Program-made: the position numbers and the translations under genes
Shown here: piece after piece, positions 48,783 to 61,580 of the stretch
Position numbering within the stretch: the stretch's first letter is position 1
Layout of the letters: each line of letters starts with the position of its first letter
The notes under the pieces: generated by a model
The model's database searches: none
Told to the model about the DNA's origin: nothing
The model's input: only the letters and a program-made list of their open reading frames with translations
Assembly: GCA_019614645.1 (NCBI GenBank)
Contig: JABWDB010000003.1
Location: 19,119,001-19,183,000 of the forward strand
Reading direction: 5' to 3'
Source of the DNA: Stratiolaelaps scimitus
Taxonomy: Eukaryota > Arthropoda > Arachnida > Mesostigmata > Laelapidae
DNA: 64,000 nt

Positions 48783-50175
48783 ATGCGTCCAGTTGTAGAC
48801 AAGGAGTCGTTGGCCCGATACCACGCTGCTGTGCATTACTCCGTTGGAAGTATCATCGAGGACCATACGCCGGATTCGGAAGAGACCGACGTAAAAAAAT
48901 TCAATCGCGAAACCATCGCCGCAATTGCTCAGATCGTTTCCCGAAAGTACGCTACTGCCGTTAATTGTTCTATATCTTTGGGGGGGGGGGGGGAGAAACT
49001 GTGATGAACGCTGCCATCTGCTAAACTTCATTAAATTTTCGGCGTTTTTCGCGAAATTAAGCTGTACGCCTTTGAACTTTACGGTCTCCACACAGTCAAG
49101 ACAAGTCAACATGGAACCCAGCATTGGGTGAATATCAGTCCTTTCTTATGTTCGGAGTCACTGCTATGATCAATCTTCTCCCCGGACGTTCTCCGACTCC
49201 CCATCCCTGACGCATCGACATTCGAATGCTATCATACTCTTATTGCAATTATTAACAAGTATTGATATGCCTGGCCTGCCACCTTGCTGCACTTGAATCC
49301 AGCTAGAATGTAATGAGGTATTAATGCAGCGGTTCTACATATGAAATATCTAATCAGGGCACGTTGCGAAACGAAATGACATTATGTTCCATTATGTTTT
49401 CCCCGCTACCATTGCAGAATCGGCATTTTGGCTAACGACCTAGAAGCCTTCGCTAGGCACGCCAAGAGAAGCAAAGTTACTACAGATGATGTGATACTTT
49501 GCGCTCGTCGGAACCCTTCGCTCGGTATAGAATAGAAATAATAATATTTCTATTCAATTTTTATTTTATAATTAATAATAAGAATAATAATATTTCCATC
49601 TCATTTTTATTTAATTAATTATAATGAATAATAGTAGTAGTAGTAATAATAATTATAATTTTTCGTCGGTATTCGTTATTGCGGGAGATTGGGCACGACA
49701 ACGTAATGTTGTACAAGCCGAGCAAATGACGATTAGGTGACTATGGTCTGGTACTTCCAGATTGATAGTCGAAATTTCATCGGAACAACTTGACTGAATC
49801 GCCAAATGTCAACTCATTGTAGTGACAACGATGAGGATACCGCATAAATTCGTAGGATGGAGACAATGTTTTTTGTTATGTCCGTTTCGGTTGATCAGAC
49901 GTGATCACCATCGTATGCATCAACACGCGTTGATGCATACGATCGTGATCACGTTTGATCAAGCATTGACTGATGACGATTTTTGAATTGCGTGCATTTC
50001 AGCTAAAAAGTTAAAAGATTTTGCCAATCGAGCGAAAGACGAGAAACAAGACAAGTTGTCTACTGGAAGCGTACCTACTTTTCGAGTAGCCGCGGCCGCG
50101 GGAACCAGCTGTCCTACGAGAACGAAACAACGTCAGAATCTAGGTGAAGTTATTGATCTGAGTAACCTTGAATAA
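48783..50175 (+). CDS. CENPS: Centromere protein S / MHF1
   Basis: Histone-fold protein that pairs with CENP-X. In the family the complex acts at the kinetochore (CENP-T-W-S-X) and with FANCM in replication-fork repair. Exons 48783-48946, 49418-49524 and 50003-50175 join in phase to give 147 aa. The core is conserved: YHAAVHYSVGSIIEDH, KFNRETIAAIAQIVSRKIG, LANDLEAFARHAKRSKVTTD and DVILCARRNPSL. The C-terminal tail is Lys-rich and poorly conserved, as in other animals. The stop codon overlaps an AATAAA at 50171-50176, so the 3' UTR may be very short. A long hairpin lies in the second intron. A splice-acceptor-like CCAG sits directly before the ATG, so a 5' non-coding exon is possible. Confidence 0.95.
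49892..49961. repeat. Long near-perfect hairpin in CENPS intron
   Basis: The arms 49892-49924 and 49929-49961 are 33 nt each with two mismatches and only a 4-nt loop (ACGC). Each arm contains the self-complementary unit GTGATCAC. One more base pair extends it outside. Such a structure would extrude as a cruciform or fold in the intron RNA. I see no terminal repeat or target duplication linking it to a known element. Confidence 0.85.
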
Positions 50176-50368
50176 ATATAGCCAACCGTGATGGATGTAT
50201 ATACAGTTTTTGCGCTTGCTGTGGCATACATTTGCACGATTCGTACATGAGTGTAATACAGAGCTGAAGCGTGACACTCCGTAGCTGTTTTTAGTCTGTT
50301 TATCGCGGCGTTTGGCGAGTCAGAGAGAGAGAGAGAGAGCGAGTGAAATAAACCACTTATGAGATCAC

Positions 50369-50398
50369 TTAATTCCTAGTTATTGTACGTTTGAATAA
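50369..50398 (+). repeat. Dispersed retroelement-like 3' repeat, copy 5 (short)
   Basis: TAATTCCTAGTTATTGTACGTTTGAATAAA resembles the last 30 nt of copy 4 with a few changes, including the AATAAA end. Only the extreme 3' end is present. Confidence 0.5.
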
Positions 50399-51277
50399 AA
50401 GTCTTATTAGATTTTACTATACGTTGCTGTTCATCGGAGTAGTTATGCGTCGAGGTTGAATTTTCACCTGTATTTCATTTCTTCACGAGCATCGTTCAGG
50501 CCTCATTCGTGGCGGCCAGCCTCATTGGAAGCAACTAGAGTTACTATTCTAGCCTATTCTGGAAACCTGCGCAGGAGAAAATATAATATAACCTCTATCT
50601 TGCAACAGCAGCATTTTAATTTCACGAATGTTTGGCCGATTCTTGAATGTGCCCAGAGTTCGTCCATACTTCAAACATTCAGCTAAGAATTATATAATAT
50701 ATATATATATATGTATTCAATACTTCATATCTGTGGTAACCGATTTTAAGCTTTTACAATTGTTGAACTTGAACAATTCTACCGGCGATTCTGTAGTCGC
50801 TCCACCCAGAGAACCAAGCATCGACTCGACAAGCCAAACATTTCGGGAGTAACATAAATACGTCGGTTGCTCAATAGTAGTCAGTATCTTTCTTGTGCAA
50901 CTTGATGGTGACACGGTGAAATTTGGTTATTATCACTGTACTTGTGCTGCTGTTGCTGCCGTAGATGCTGCTACTGCGGTGATGATGATTATTTCGAAAA
51001 CAACATCGTATTGTTGTAGTGCTGGCGCCGGGCGAGTCGTAGGGTGGAGAGAGCCTTCGGACCGTGGAGTGGAAGCGCTCACGAGGAACGAGGGAAACGC
51101 TAAAGGGAGCAGCAGTAACAGCCGTCGTCGCTGGCTAGATGTATCCTCACCCCCTTGAACGAAACCGTAGGGAGCGGGTTGGTTCTTCGACGGTCGTCGT
51201 TCCGACGCCGATTCACATGCTAATCTCCTTCGGCGAGTTTCATATACAGAGAGAGAGAGAGAGAGAAAGGCCCAAGA

Positions 51278-51300
51278 CCCCCCCCCGGGGGGGGGGGGGG
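51278..51300. repeat. C9-G14 homopolymer palindrome
   Basis: Nine C directly followed by fourteen G. The G run and a neighbouring GA repeat could form unusual DNA structure; an assembly artefact is also possible. Confidence 0.8.
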
Positions 51301-52914
51301 CACTAGCAGCTCGCTGTCTTTCGAGTGAGCTTGGGCGTGGATTTCGGAGAGAAGTTGGGGACTTAGGGCGGGCTGGTGGTGGCCTGCCGGTGTTTGGTTG
51401 TAGGGACCAACGTTCGTATCTGGAAGGGAAAGGAAGAACATGCAGGAGATAGACAAGCAGGCAGGTAGGGGCAGGCGAGCAGGCACATCGAAGGAAGCAC
51501 TTCGATTCTCGGTGCTCGATCCTCGCGGTAGGACCGTGGAGTCGACATAGCCATAGGCAGCGGCTCTGGGGAACAGTTGCATGCCTATGCTGCTGAAGTT
51601 AGCGCGAGAGCCTTCAGTGAGCCTATAGTGAGTTCTCTCGCGTTCCGCCTCTCTCTCTCTCACTCTCTCTCATTATCTGCCGTACACACAATCTCCCTCC
51701 TCTCTCCCCCTCTCTCTCTCCTTCTATATATATATATCTCTATTTCCCGCCACTCTCTAGGTGTCTGTCCCCTGCTGGCAGTCGGCCCCCCGTACTCCAG
51801 CGTGCTCCAGCCCCTCCTCACCCGGTCGGAGTTGAGCCCTCGAGACCATTGTGACGGGACGCGAGCGATAAACATGGCAAGGCATAGCTTTCTCGGATCA
51901 TCATCTCCATATCAAAGACCATCGGATCGTATCGGCAGTAGCAGCGGTGGTGGCCGGCGGCAGAGACCGACCGGCCCACCGATCGACGTTTGGTGGCGCA
52001 CGCAGTCGGTAGTCGCCGTCGCCAGTCTGTCGAAAGCCTCCACGGAAGCCTGACGACGGTTGGCTCTCTCGGAGCTCGCTCGTTCGCGGACCGTGTCGTC
52101 ATGTTGACACGAGTACCCTGCTCGTGTGGCCCTGTACCAGCCCCGTTCCGTCCGAACGTACGAGGCCGCTGGCACGGCCGCCCATCAGGACTCATCTACC
52201 TCTCGTTCGGTGGCTGGCCCCCGAATCGGTCGACCTATAAGCGAGCGCGCTCGAGTCCCGCCGCCTAGCGACCGACCGGCCATCTATCTGCTCAATGCTC
52301 ACCCAATACGGGCAACTCGGCGGCTCCAGCCGACGCATACGCCCCGACGCGTATACGATAATATAACAGCGACGACAATGGCAATGCCAGAAACGACGCC
52401 AAGAGAGCGCCGAAGGGGCTTCGAAGCTGGTGAGGAGGAGTACTTCGGAGGCAGAGAGCCAATAACGACAAAGCCGAGAACCGATGACGACCCGGAGATG
52501 ATTTCCATAGGCAAACAACATGGGGTACCATCAAGCCTCCTCCCACACCCCCATATGCGCTGGGGGAAGGACACGAGGCACCTTTATGAGAGGGAGATCG
52601 GCGTCGAGGACACCGGAAGTCGATTCTCGTCAAAAAATCAACCGCGGCAAGATTCAAACAGTTGTCGAAGTAATCTTAGGCAGGAAGGCGGCGAGAGCAA
52701 TGTCAACTCACTAATCGGACATTTCTTCTGCCACACGCGCACAACACTTATGGTCACGGACGCATTAAATGAGTGGAAAGAAAGAAATACTTCAGAAAAC
52801 AGATGCCTATTTTTTGACGATCTACTTGATCAGCACAAAACAGTGTGAAGAAATCAATATATCGAGTCAGTATACGTCAGCAATTAAACTACTGTCATCG
52901 CGGTGGCGGTTCGG

Positions 52915-53000
52915 CACCGGTGGCTTCGCCTCTGGCTGTAAAAATCCGGAGATCGCTGGTTCGGGTCCCCCGACCTGGTGATGACCTCTGCAAGAGAACT
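52915..53000 (+). repeat. tRNA-derived SINE, copy 1
   Basis: A-box-like GGTGGCTTCGCCTCTGG, a TGTAAAAA anticodon-loop-like segment and the B-box-like GGTTCGGGTCC are in tRNA order, followed by CGACCTGGTG. The same order and largely the same bases occur on the minus strand at 63048-63128. Mismatched stems argue against a functional tRNA. Confidence 0.6.
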
Positions 53001-54510
53001 TGCGCGTTGTAAAGGTTGCAGCTCCTTTACATTCGTGTTACTCGAATGACTTATATCTATGTCACACCTATCACTGTAGCAAATCAGTAGCAAACAGTCG
53101 TATCCCCAATCAACGTAGCTGCTCATCGGACTCACTTCCGGTCACGGCGTCGGCAATGCACAAAATCGCCGTTGCCGCCACCGCCCGATGTCTTTCTCCG
53201 GTAGGATTTCTGTATGTTCCAGCTGTGTTAACGTGTTTGACGCTATGCCAACGTTTGTCGTTCGCTGTGTACGAGTATGTAGGCGCCTGAGTGTTCGCCC
53301 GTCTGACTCAATAACGGCTGGTCCATACGGCTGCGTGTGTGCTGTGTGGTGTATCCCGCATGTCGTGTGTCAGCTCATTCCGTGAGAACGGAGGTTGCTG
53401 TAAGGAGACCTGACTGAGTACTCATTGGGACACCGGAGGGGGGCGGGCGTAGGACGAATGACGGCTCCGTGCTACTAACGGGTGTTGTTCTCGTCGTTAG
53501 AATTCCGATGAATCCCTATGAAGACTCCTCGCGCCGCCAGTGCCAACATAATAATCATTATCATCATCAACGGCAACAGAGCCGGGTGAACTCCTTGCCG
53601 AAGGCTGTTTAATCTCCGGCGAACGGCCCGCGCGACGATTAGCATGACAACAGGGAAGAGGACGCCGTGGTAGGTCGTTGTTGTTGTTGCTGTTGTTGTC
53701 GCCGCGAGTGTCTTCAAGAGATCGGACGGCCATTCTTTCAGCGAGAGCGAGAGATCTTGGTAGGATCAAGCAGCACAACGATGTACGTTAGACCGCCCAC
53801 TCCGTTTCGCAGCAATGGTCCCCCTAGACTCCCCTTAGCCGCCGTCACCGCTACCGCCAACAACGCGTGGCCTCCATCTGGCCTGCACATCGCCCTTCTA
53901 CGATCCTCCCCCCTCCCGTGTTGACATGGACTGAGTCGGAAAACTAAGAGGCGAACCGGCGTGCAGCAGCGGCCGGGGCAGACTTGCAGATAGAGACGCG
54001 GTGAATACACAGCGGACACAGCGAGCATGACGATGGGTTTGCTAAGAGACCTCCGTCGACGCCGCCGCCTGCATCAATGGGACGACAATAGGGCCCGACT
54101 CAAGGAGGCAGGACCACCCGAAGCCGACCACGTTAGCCTGCGAGAGGATGAGCGGCGCACGATGACGAACAGCCCCACCCGACTAGCTAAATATGCGATT
54201 TGCACTCCGTTGGCTCCACTTTGACGAAATAACGGTAACGAGATAACGCGGCGCCGGGAACGGATCGCCCTACCAATGCCGGTGTGCGAACGAACAGTTC
54301 GGAACAAAATTCGTACATGCGAGCTCACACCCACGGAGCCACTCACTGGAGACTGCTGAGTTGTTTCACAGTTTGCGATTTTTCACAGCTCGCGAGCTCT
54401 CACTCTCTCTCTCTCTCTCGCTTTCTCCTTGCTGTCGACGAAGGACTCCGTTTCAACTGAAACCTTTAAGATGTTGCATCAGATATCAACCTGTAGATGT
54501 GCAACTTTAT

Positions 54511-54547
<37 letters not shown>

Positions 54548-54835
54548 TCATGGATAGCGAATAAAGTAGATCTCACACTACAAGCGATTTTCTTAAGTGC
54601 GTTGATTAGGCCGTGAAATATCAGGTGAATAGGGTGGACAAGAGCTTGCGGTTCACTTCGAAATCGAACAGTTAGCATTTTACAGTAAACTTCACCTTGT
54701 TTATTGTATAGCAGACAGATCGATTACACCGAATGGTATCAGAGGCCGTTACGACGTTGGTTATGATCACAATCAGTCAGTCGTGGTGTGACATGTGAAT
54801 AGTACAATATAAATCGGTCATAGGCGATTGCTCGC

Positions 54836-57800
54836 TCAGTTTACAACGATTTCCCGGCGGATAAGCGCGTTCGGCTCCACTGACTGTCTCATCGACTGCT
54901 CGAGAATCAGGTCGGTAGCCTCTACAGGCAAAATGTCGATTAGGTTATAGAAGAGCAGCTGACTCCAATCGCCCACACGAAGATGGGTTTCAGGCCAGAC
55001 CGTTGTAACGGCATGCTCTAGCATGGCCACCGCCTGGACGAGAAAGAAAGAGATTAATAGATAGGAAGTGTATGTGCATTTCTTGTGACGTATACAAATA
55101 TATATATATTTATATATATACACGTATATAAATATAGTTGTTTTTTTTGAGAACGTATATACATATATATAGATCTATATAAATAATAATAATATAGTTT
55201 GGTATTGCGTTGTTGTCATTTCAACAATATTTCTTTACTTGAGTAAACTGACTCAACCTTTGTGGTGATTGTTGAACAGCTAAAGGACGCTTTCATTTCT
55301 TCAAAGTAACGTAGCTAACGCGTCATACCAATGTAGCATCGCTGCTTTGTTGAAGCTCACATATGCATATGTTTTTATAGTAGGCATGCCTATTACCTGT
55401 TCAGTATTTGGATTGGCGAACTTTTCGATGACCTTCGCAACGCCATTCCAGAAACTCTCGAAGTACTCGACGCCGTAGTCGTTCCGAATGTTTTCCGGCA
55501 ATTGTGGCGCCTCGACATTGAAGAAGTGGTTCTTTGCTTCAGCTTGACGGCAGATCGGTGTCCTAAAATATCCGAACGCCAAATACGCTACTTGGAGTTA
55601 ATCCTAACGATCTGTGCATGTGTATGACAGAAATACAATTTGAGATATGATAGAGGCTGCGAATGTGCGGCTGTGGTGATGTCGAACCCGTGCACCTATG
55701 TGTCTCATCCGGTTGCAAGGAGCACACGTATACACCACACCACCGGGCTCGACAGTCGGTATCGCTGGCACAAGGGAGCCCCCCCCTGTTGGCTTCACTC
55801 TCGACCACTTCCACCAGTGTCAGCATCTGGTTTGGGACGGCACGGTCGGCGGCACTCTAGAATTTTCTTATGTCAGCCACTGTGCAACCACCCCCGGTTA
55901 GGTGGTGTCCCCTGTGGAGCAGGCCAAGCTACGAAAGAACACCGCTCTCCAGGCGGCTCACCTCTTCTCCTCCCCTCTTGTCCTCCGAAACCTTAGGAGG
56001 CCCCAGCGCCTTAACGGCCAACCTCCTCGATGGGATTTGCCACAGGCTGGTCTGTGTCACGGGCGACAAGGGCGCAGGGTCTGTCGTTCTACAGCAAATG
56101 TATCTAGCTGCGCAGGGAGGCAATGGCATAGCCTCCTTCGGGGGCATGACTATGTCGACCCTGAAACCCTATCCCACCCACTAGTTACCCGAAATGCGTA
56201 ACTGATTCCTGTATAGTACATACTATTTTACGATGATGCCGTAGGAAGCAGTTTTCACATTCAAGACAATTCCAAAGTATACCTAATTGTTCGCATAATA
56301 ATAATAATAATTCGACAAAAGGATAGTCGAAGAAATCGTTTTTAACGGACCTGTACAATGTTGGCTGAACTGTGCATACGTCGACATCCCACATTTGCAG
56401 TTCGCGCTTCAGACCCTCGCCGAGGGAGGCGATCGCGGCCTTAGTCATCGAGTAGGCGATCAAACCAGGCGGAGTAACGTTACCTGTTCGAATAAGCCGT
56501 ACCAACATTGTTAAAATAAAACGCCTGAACCACGATAAGCGTATCATTAGCAGCTGCACTCCACGACTGATACCCAGTCTCGTCCCCCTTAAGCTGACTC
56601 CACCCGTGTTTTCAGATGATATCTCCTGTTATTACCTCAAATTCGTAAAATTAACCCTAAAATCGATTCTCTTCACATTCGAATTCTTCGAGGTGAATAC
56701 ATACTAATTATAATTTTCGGTCCTGGCGATTTTTACCGTTGATTTATAGTCGAACCACATTGTATATTATTCTGTCTGACGCGAAACTCTATTTAGAGGT
56801 CCCGGTTTGAATCGAAGGATCTTTGAAACCTTCCTATATATCTCCCTTGTTATGCAGAATAGTTTGGAAACTAATTTATCCTACTTCTCGCTATCCTGCA
56901 TCTAATTCTGAAACTGATTAGATACATGAGAATCCTTAAGACTCATCATCATAACACATTTATTAACGAATATCCAAATGCTACATGTGATATCATATAT
57001 ACCCGTATATGTTCAGATATAAGGTCTTCTACTATTCTCTTTGTTTATCCAAACGATTGTGGAAATCAACCAATAAATTTCGGTTTTCCACTCACAAAAT
57101 ATGATCAGTAGCAAAGTGCAGCTCACTCCGACCTTCAGAATTGTGTGCGGGCGCATACAATCATAGGCGGATAGCTCAAAGATTAGTATTGTTCTCTCTT
57201 GAGGCAGAACGCTTGAAGGATAAATGGTATAACCACTAAAAATATCGTAAGCAAGCTAACGGGACGTTTCTGGAGGCAATCCGTTTGCCACACAACTGAG
57301 CTCGGGGTTAATTTTTAACTGCTTACGCTTGATCGGAAGTTGCAGCGTGGATCACTCAACTGTCAACAGAATTGCTTTGAAAGCACACACATATGAACTA
57401 TGGAGCCTCGAGCGGGTTGTCGATTTATTCAGCCGGAAGCCAACAGGCGCCGCGGGGAAAAGTCACCAAAGCTAAATGTCAAAGTATAGTAAATAGATTC
57501 GAAATAAGCTACTCATAGGACGTCACTCTGGCGGTGGCATTTAGCGATCGACAAGCGACCACATTTACATGTCACTAAACAAATATGCTGATACATCGTT
57601 TATATACTGACTCTTATTTAACATTTAACGTCCACGGTACTGCTTTTAGCAGTACATATACTACTACTACTATTACGACTGCTTATTGTACAGATGATAG
57701 TAGAGAGATATTCGACTGGTCAAAAGGGACGTGGTCCAAAGGTTGATTGTGCATATACTGACTTGCAACACTGGCAGTGATAACGATGCGTCCTTTGGTC

Positions 57801-60362
57801 TCGCGTAGAAGGGGCAGGAACGTTCTAATGGTGCGGATCACACCCATAACGTTGATGTCGAACGTTCTCTCGATCGATTCCATGCTTTGCCATTCGAGCT
57901 CGGCAACGTGCGCCACTCCCGAATTGCATACAACACACCAGAGATCTAAAATGGAAAAACAGGAAATTTGTAGGCGCTTCTCTCGACTTGGCAAATTCAA
58001 CGTGACTGTAAGCGAACGTTAACGACGTGGGAATCAACCAGGTGATGGGGTGCTGTTCTGGGGGGGGGAGTTATGCCTTAATTAGCTTCCACGATTTCAC
58101 AATTTTTTTCTGTCATTGAACATTGCTTAGCCAAACATCACACATGTGTACGAAATACACTCGGCAAGAACTATTGTCGAGCAAACAGCACGACGAGTGG
58201 CAATTGCCCATATATATATATATACTCACCATTTTGAGTTTCAGCAAGACTTTCTGAGACGGTATTTAGAGCTTTCTGAAAATGATCCTCTTTCGTCACA
58301 TCGAGCTCCACTATGGATACATTCGGCACCATAGCCAATTCAGTTGCGTTGTCCGAGTTGGGCTGGAGACACCCCGCTAAAACCTGCTCATGAATTTTAG
58401 TTTGAGGACATTGGACTGATTATTAACTGGGTTGATATATATATATACATACATATACAAAAAAAATTATATATATATTTTTTTTAAGATCAACTCATGA
58501 GTGCAGAAATAGTTCGATTAGCCTCCTGGACGATGATTAAATACGACCCATTACTTTTAAAATACCAATGTTGACAAGTCCGAATAGTTGTTACGCTAAA
58601 TGCCCGCATTGTTCAGTCACACCTCATAGAGTAGAAGAAATATCTGCCCGTTATTGCTAGCCGCTTGACTAAATGTAACTAGAATTTGGGCTTGCCCTGG
58701 CGGGCGGCGGCCAGCTCTAGTGTAATTCAGATTGATAAAGTAATTATTTTATTAAGTGTCAACCAAACGCTATAATTAGAAGAGATGGGTTCACCCGATA
58801 AGCATTCGAGCACTGATGGCAACGCCAGCTTAATTAGCCACAAATGACAATCTCACAGTGATCATAGTGATGACGCTGTGAGCGGAGTTAAAGGCTTAGT
58901 TTCGTTCGTTTTTACGGTCTTATTAGCGGAATCTTGTAATCACTTGGTCATTATTGTTTGTGAATAGTATCGCGCAGATCGGGTATGTCGGATGCACCTC
59001 GACACCAAGCTCATCGTACATGGATGATTCCAACTTCAAAGAGAGAGCCCTAACCTAGCCTCCTCTGGCACGTCTTAAGTGCAATCATTTAGTGACAAAC
59101 TTCGTTTAGTAAAAACGAATCCTCTCAAGATTACACATACACATTATCAAAGTAGTGCTTAGGAGTTTCCCAGCCGGGAGAACTCGGGGTTTAGTAACTG
59201 GGCTTCAAAGCCTCACACTGCTCGCTCACTCACACTGGACTAAGTGAAGCGTTTACATCACTCATTTCCGAGACCCCCCTCGGTCAAGGGACACACACGT
59301 AACGCTTCGCGTTCCGCGTAAGCACAGCAACTGAAGAAAAGATATTGATTGAAAACAACACCGGAATAGTATTGATTTGTATTGATGCAATCAAACGGAG
59401 ACGCTTTCGAATGGGTGTAAATTTTTCTCGGTGACTTTCAGCCTTAAACATTTAATTAAGTCCACGATAAAACTGCCGTCGCGATTACGTGAGCATGATC
59501 AAGAAGCCTCCCAAGAAATGCGATTACTAAAGAGGCCCTCACGTAAGCGTTCTCCAATCATTTGTAGGGGAAAATTGACTCTGACTGGGATCTTACCATA
59601 AAGTTCTGAAATCCTAAGTTGAAACGTAATTCGATGCACGTTTCGAGAACAGCGAAATGCGCGCGTCTCTAATTCGGTATAGAAAAAAAAGCTTGTCCAT
59701 TATCTAACGGTGGCTAAGTAACACAAGTAAAAGTTGTTATGTAAGAGATATCATGCAAAATCGTTCCTACCTGAAAACCACGGCCTGCTAGCTTTTTTGC
59801 TAGCATGTTACCCAGCCCTGTGTCGCATCCTGCAAAATATTTCCGAGAGTAGGATCGGTTCCTTCATATTTGTATCTCATGAATTAGTCGACTATGGAAA
59901 TGTCCTTATCATTGTGAAGATATATGAACGCCTTTTTTTGTTGTTCGAGGAGACGACTTTTACAACAGCTTTCTCTCGCTAAACGGAACCTTAGATAAGC
60001 TTAGAATTTCGAGTATAAATGCTCATATCAGCCGGTATTGCTCTCCATTTGTGAATTGTTGCATTCTCATTGCTGTTCAGCGGTTCACGATGAGGGCTTC
60101 GTCTGTTTGCATTCTTACCTGTAATAAAGACCGCTTTCTTGTAGCTGGCTACCGTGTGCGCTAGAAGGTATCTCTTTAGCCATCGATAGAGCACGAACCC
60201 AAACCAATAGCTGAAGGCAAGCATCAGAACGAAGTTCAGCATACGACAATTCAACCACTCAACCACTTTGAATATCACCAGACACAGCAGCATCATGTGC
60301 TTGACGTTTAGCCATGACCGCGATGTCTCCCCCGACGAGTTACGCCAGCCATCGAGCACCAT
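54836..60362 (-). CDS. SDR9C-type membrane dehydrogenase, copy 1
   Basis: Short-chain dehydrogenase of the group containing retinol dehydrogenases, 17-beta-HSD2 and D-beta-hydroxybutyrate dehydrogenase; it oxidises or reduces an alcohol/ketone with NAD(P). Seven exons: 60362-60119, 59829-59771, 58383-58230, 57945-57763, 56483-56351, 55562-55397 and 55033-54836; 378 aa with consistent phases. The N-terminus has two hydrophobic segments (MMLLCLVIFKVVEWL and MLNFVLMLAFSYWFGFVLY), suggesting ER or mitochondrial membrane anchoring. The cofactor loop TGCDTGLG spans exons 1-2. Then come VLAGCLQP, IVELDVTKED, CNSG (NAG-type motif), TFDINVMGVIRTIRTFLPLL, the Ser of VITASVAS and the YSMTK catalytic Tyr/Lys. 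The C-terminal half (AVTTVWPETHLRVGDW) is typical of the group. The substrate cannot be told from sequence. AATAAA at 54700-54705 on minus. Confidence 0.93.
55640..56190. mobile_element. GC-rich insert in SDR copy 1 intron, type unknown
   Basis: A block much richer in GC than the introns around it. Its left end (about 55672-55745), read on the minus strand, has an A-box-like TGGTGTGGTGTATA and a B-box-like GGGTTCGACATCACC in tRNA spacing. The rest has no readable protein. It looks like inserted mobile DNA, perhaps a SINE or composite element; the family is not recognised. Confidence 0.4.
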
Positions 60363-61146
60363 CGTGAAGTGAGTGCGGTCCCCACAGATCGTATCTGCTT
60401 AAACAGAATCGGGAAGCTGATTGGGGTCGCCAATCGTCGCGGGCGAAGTGACCCGTTGAGACGTTTACTTCCAAGGGCAAGGTCCTATTTTGCAGTTCGG
60501 TAGACTTCGTGATGTTAGTAACGGCCAGGCGGGTCGACGTGAACGTTTGACGGCAATTCGATCAGTTGCCAGTGTTAAATTCGTTACCGGCAGAACCGAG
60601 TAATGATCGCTGGCTTGCCCCGCATTACAAGCTGTACCGGTTTCAGTTGTTGAACGACTCTATTAGCTTAGCGGCTCTCAGCTGCCACACATACGGGCGA
60701 GAACAGTAACGCAGATAAGGGGATCTTCGAGCTGTGTTGACAGCTGGACCAGAAGCAACAGCAGGATCAGCATCGTTGGGGCATAGTCCCTCATTGTGTT
60801 GACGGCTAAAGAGTGTAGGCTACGTCAGGCCAAGCCAGCCGATGAAGGAACTCGCTAGGTGCTCTCTAAATAGGTGTTCGTGCCTATTGCTAGCGCTGTT
60901 ACTAGCTAGACCACAGGAGCGGATGCGGTTTGATCGCACACCTACGACAAATATATATATATGCTGCTCGGTAACGGCTTGAAGAGTCGATTAAAATATG
61001 TGCGGCTGGCCTAAGAGCAGGGTAACGATAACGAGATTGAATTGCATTGCACTTTCACAATTTTTTGGATGTAGTTACTTTGAATAAAATGCATGACATT
61101 TTACTATAGCCTATAATTAAAAGGCACGCAGATGAAAAACGGTGAA

Positions 61147-61177
<31 letters not shown>

Positions 61178-61580
61178 TCACTTTATTAACTTTTATTATA
61201 CAGGGGCAGTTTGTAGCACTGCGTTCTCATCAATCCCCGATAAATTTCAGTTCCAAAATGATAAAGATGTAAGCTGTCTGTCTTCTCTAAATTAGAACAG
61301 ACATTATTTTGTTCTCATTCAGCCTTTCAGCCCATAACGCAAATGCCATTCCATAGCATATTCGTAATTCATCCATACCGCCAGCTCAAGATTAGCCGAA
61401 ATGCCCCCAGTAGTATGCCCAGTTTCTACATGTTATCCACATTTACTATCCATCTTGTCGTCGACATCGTACTTCTCGACTTCGATGACTTCAGCTCAGT
61501 GCGCAGAATGTGGATTTTTTTCGCCCATTCGAGTCGAACCCTGATTTCGATCGACCATCAGCGCGCGTTCCGAGGTGCGG
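60363..61580. other. Spacer between the two SDR genes
   Basis: Probably holds the promoter of SDR copy 1 and the 3' UTR of copy 2 (AATAAA on minus at 61182-61187 and 61192-61197). TA runs lie at 60950-60963 and 61147-61174. No gene seen. Confidence 0.5.

Larger units (their letters stand above)
50176..54835. other. GC-rich, low-complexity interval between convergent genes
   Basis: It starts with a short repeat copy (50369-50398), then turns GC-rich from about 50900 to 54350. That part has GA/CT runs (51249-51267, 51650-51725, 54400-54420), a C9-G14 tract at 51278-51300 and long frames open on both strands because stop codons are rare. A tRNA-derived SINE lies at 52915-53000. A minus-strand frame at 53475-53717 has two hydrophobic segments but no recognised family. 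I cannot support a gene, though the composition looks like promoter or first-exon sequence. Confidence 0.45.

Noticed and set aside
52126..52848. 240-codon plus-strand open frame
   Set aside because: Lies in GC-rich sequence where several frames are open on both strands; low-complexity composition and no homology seen.
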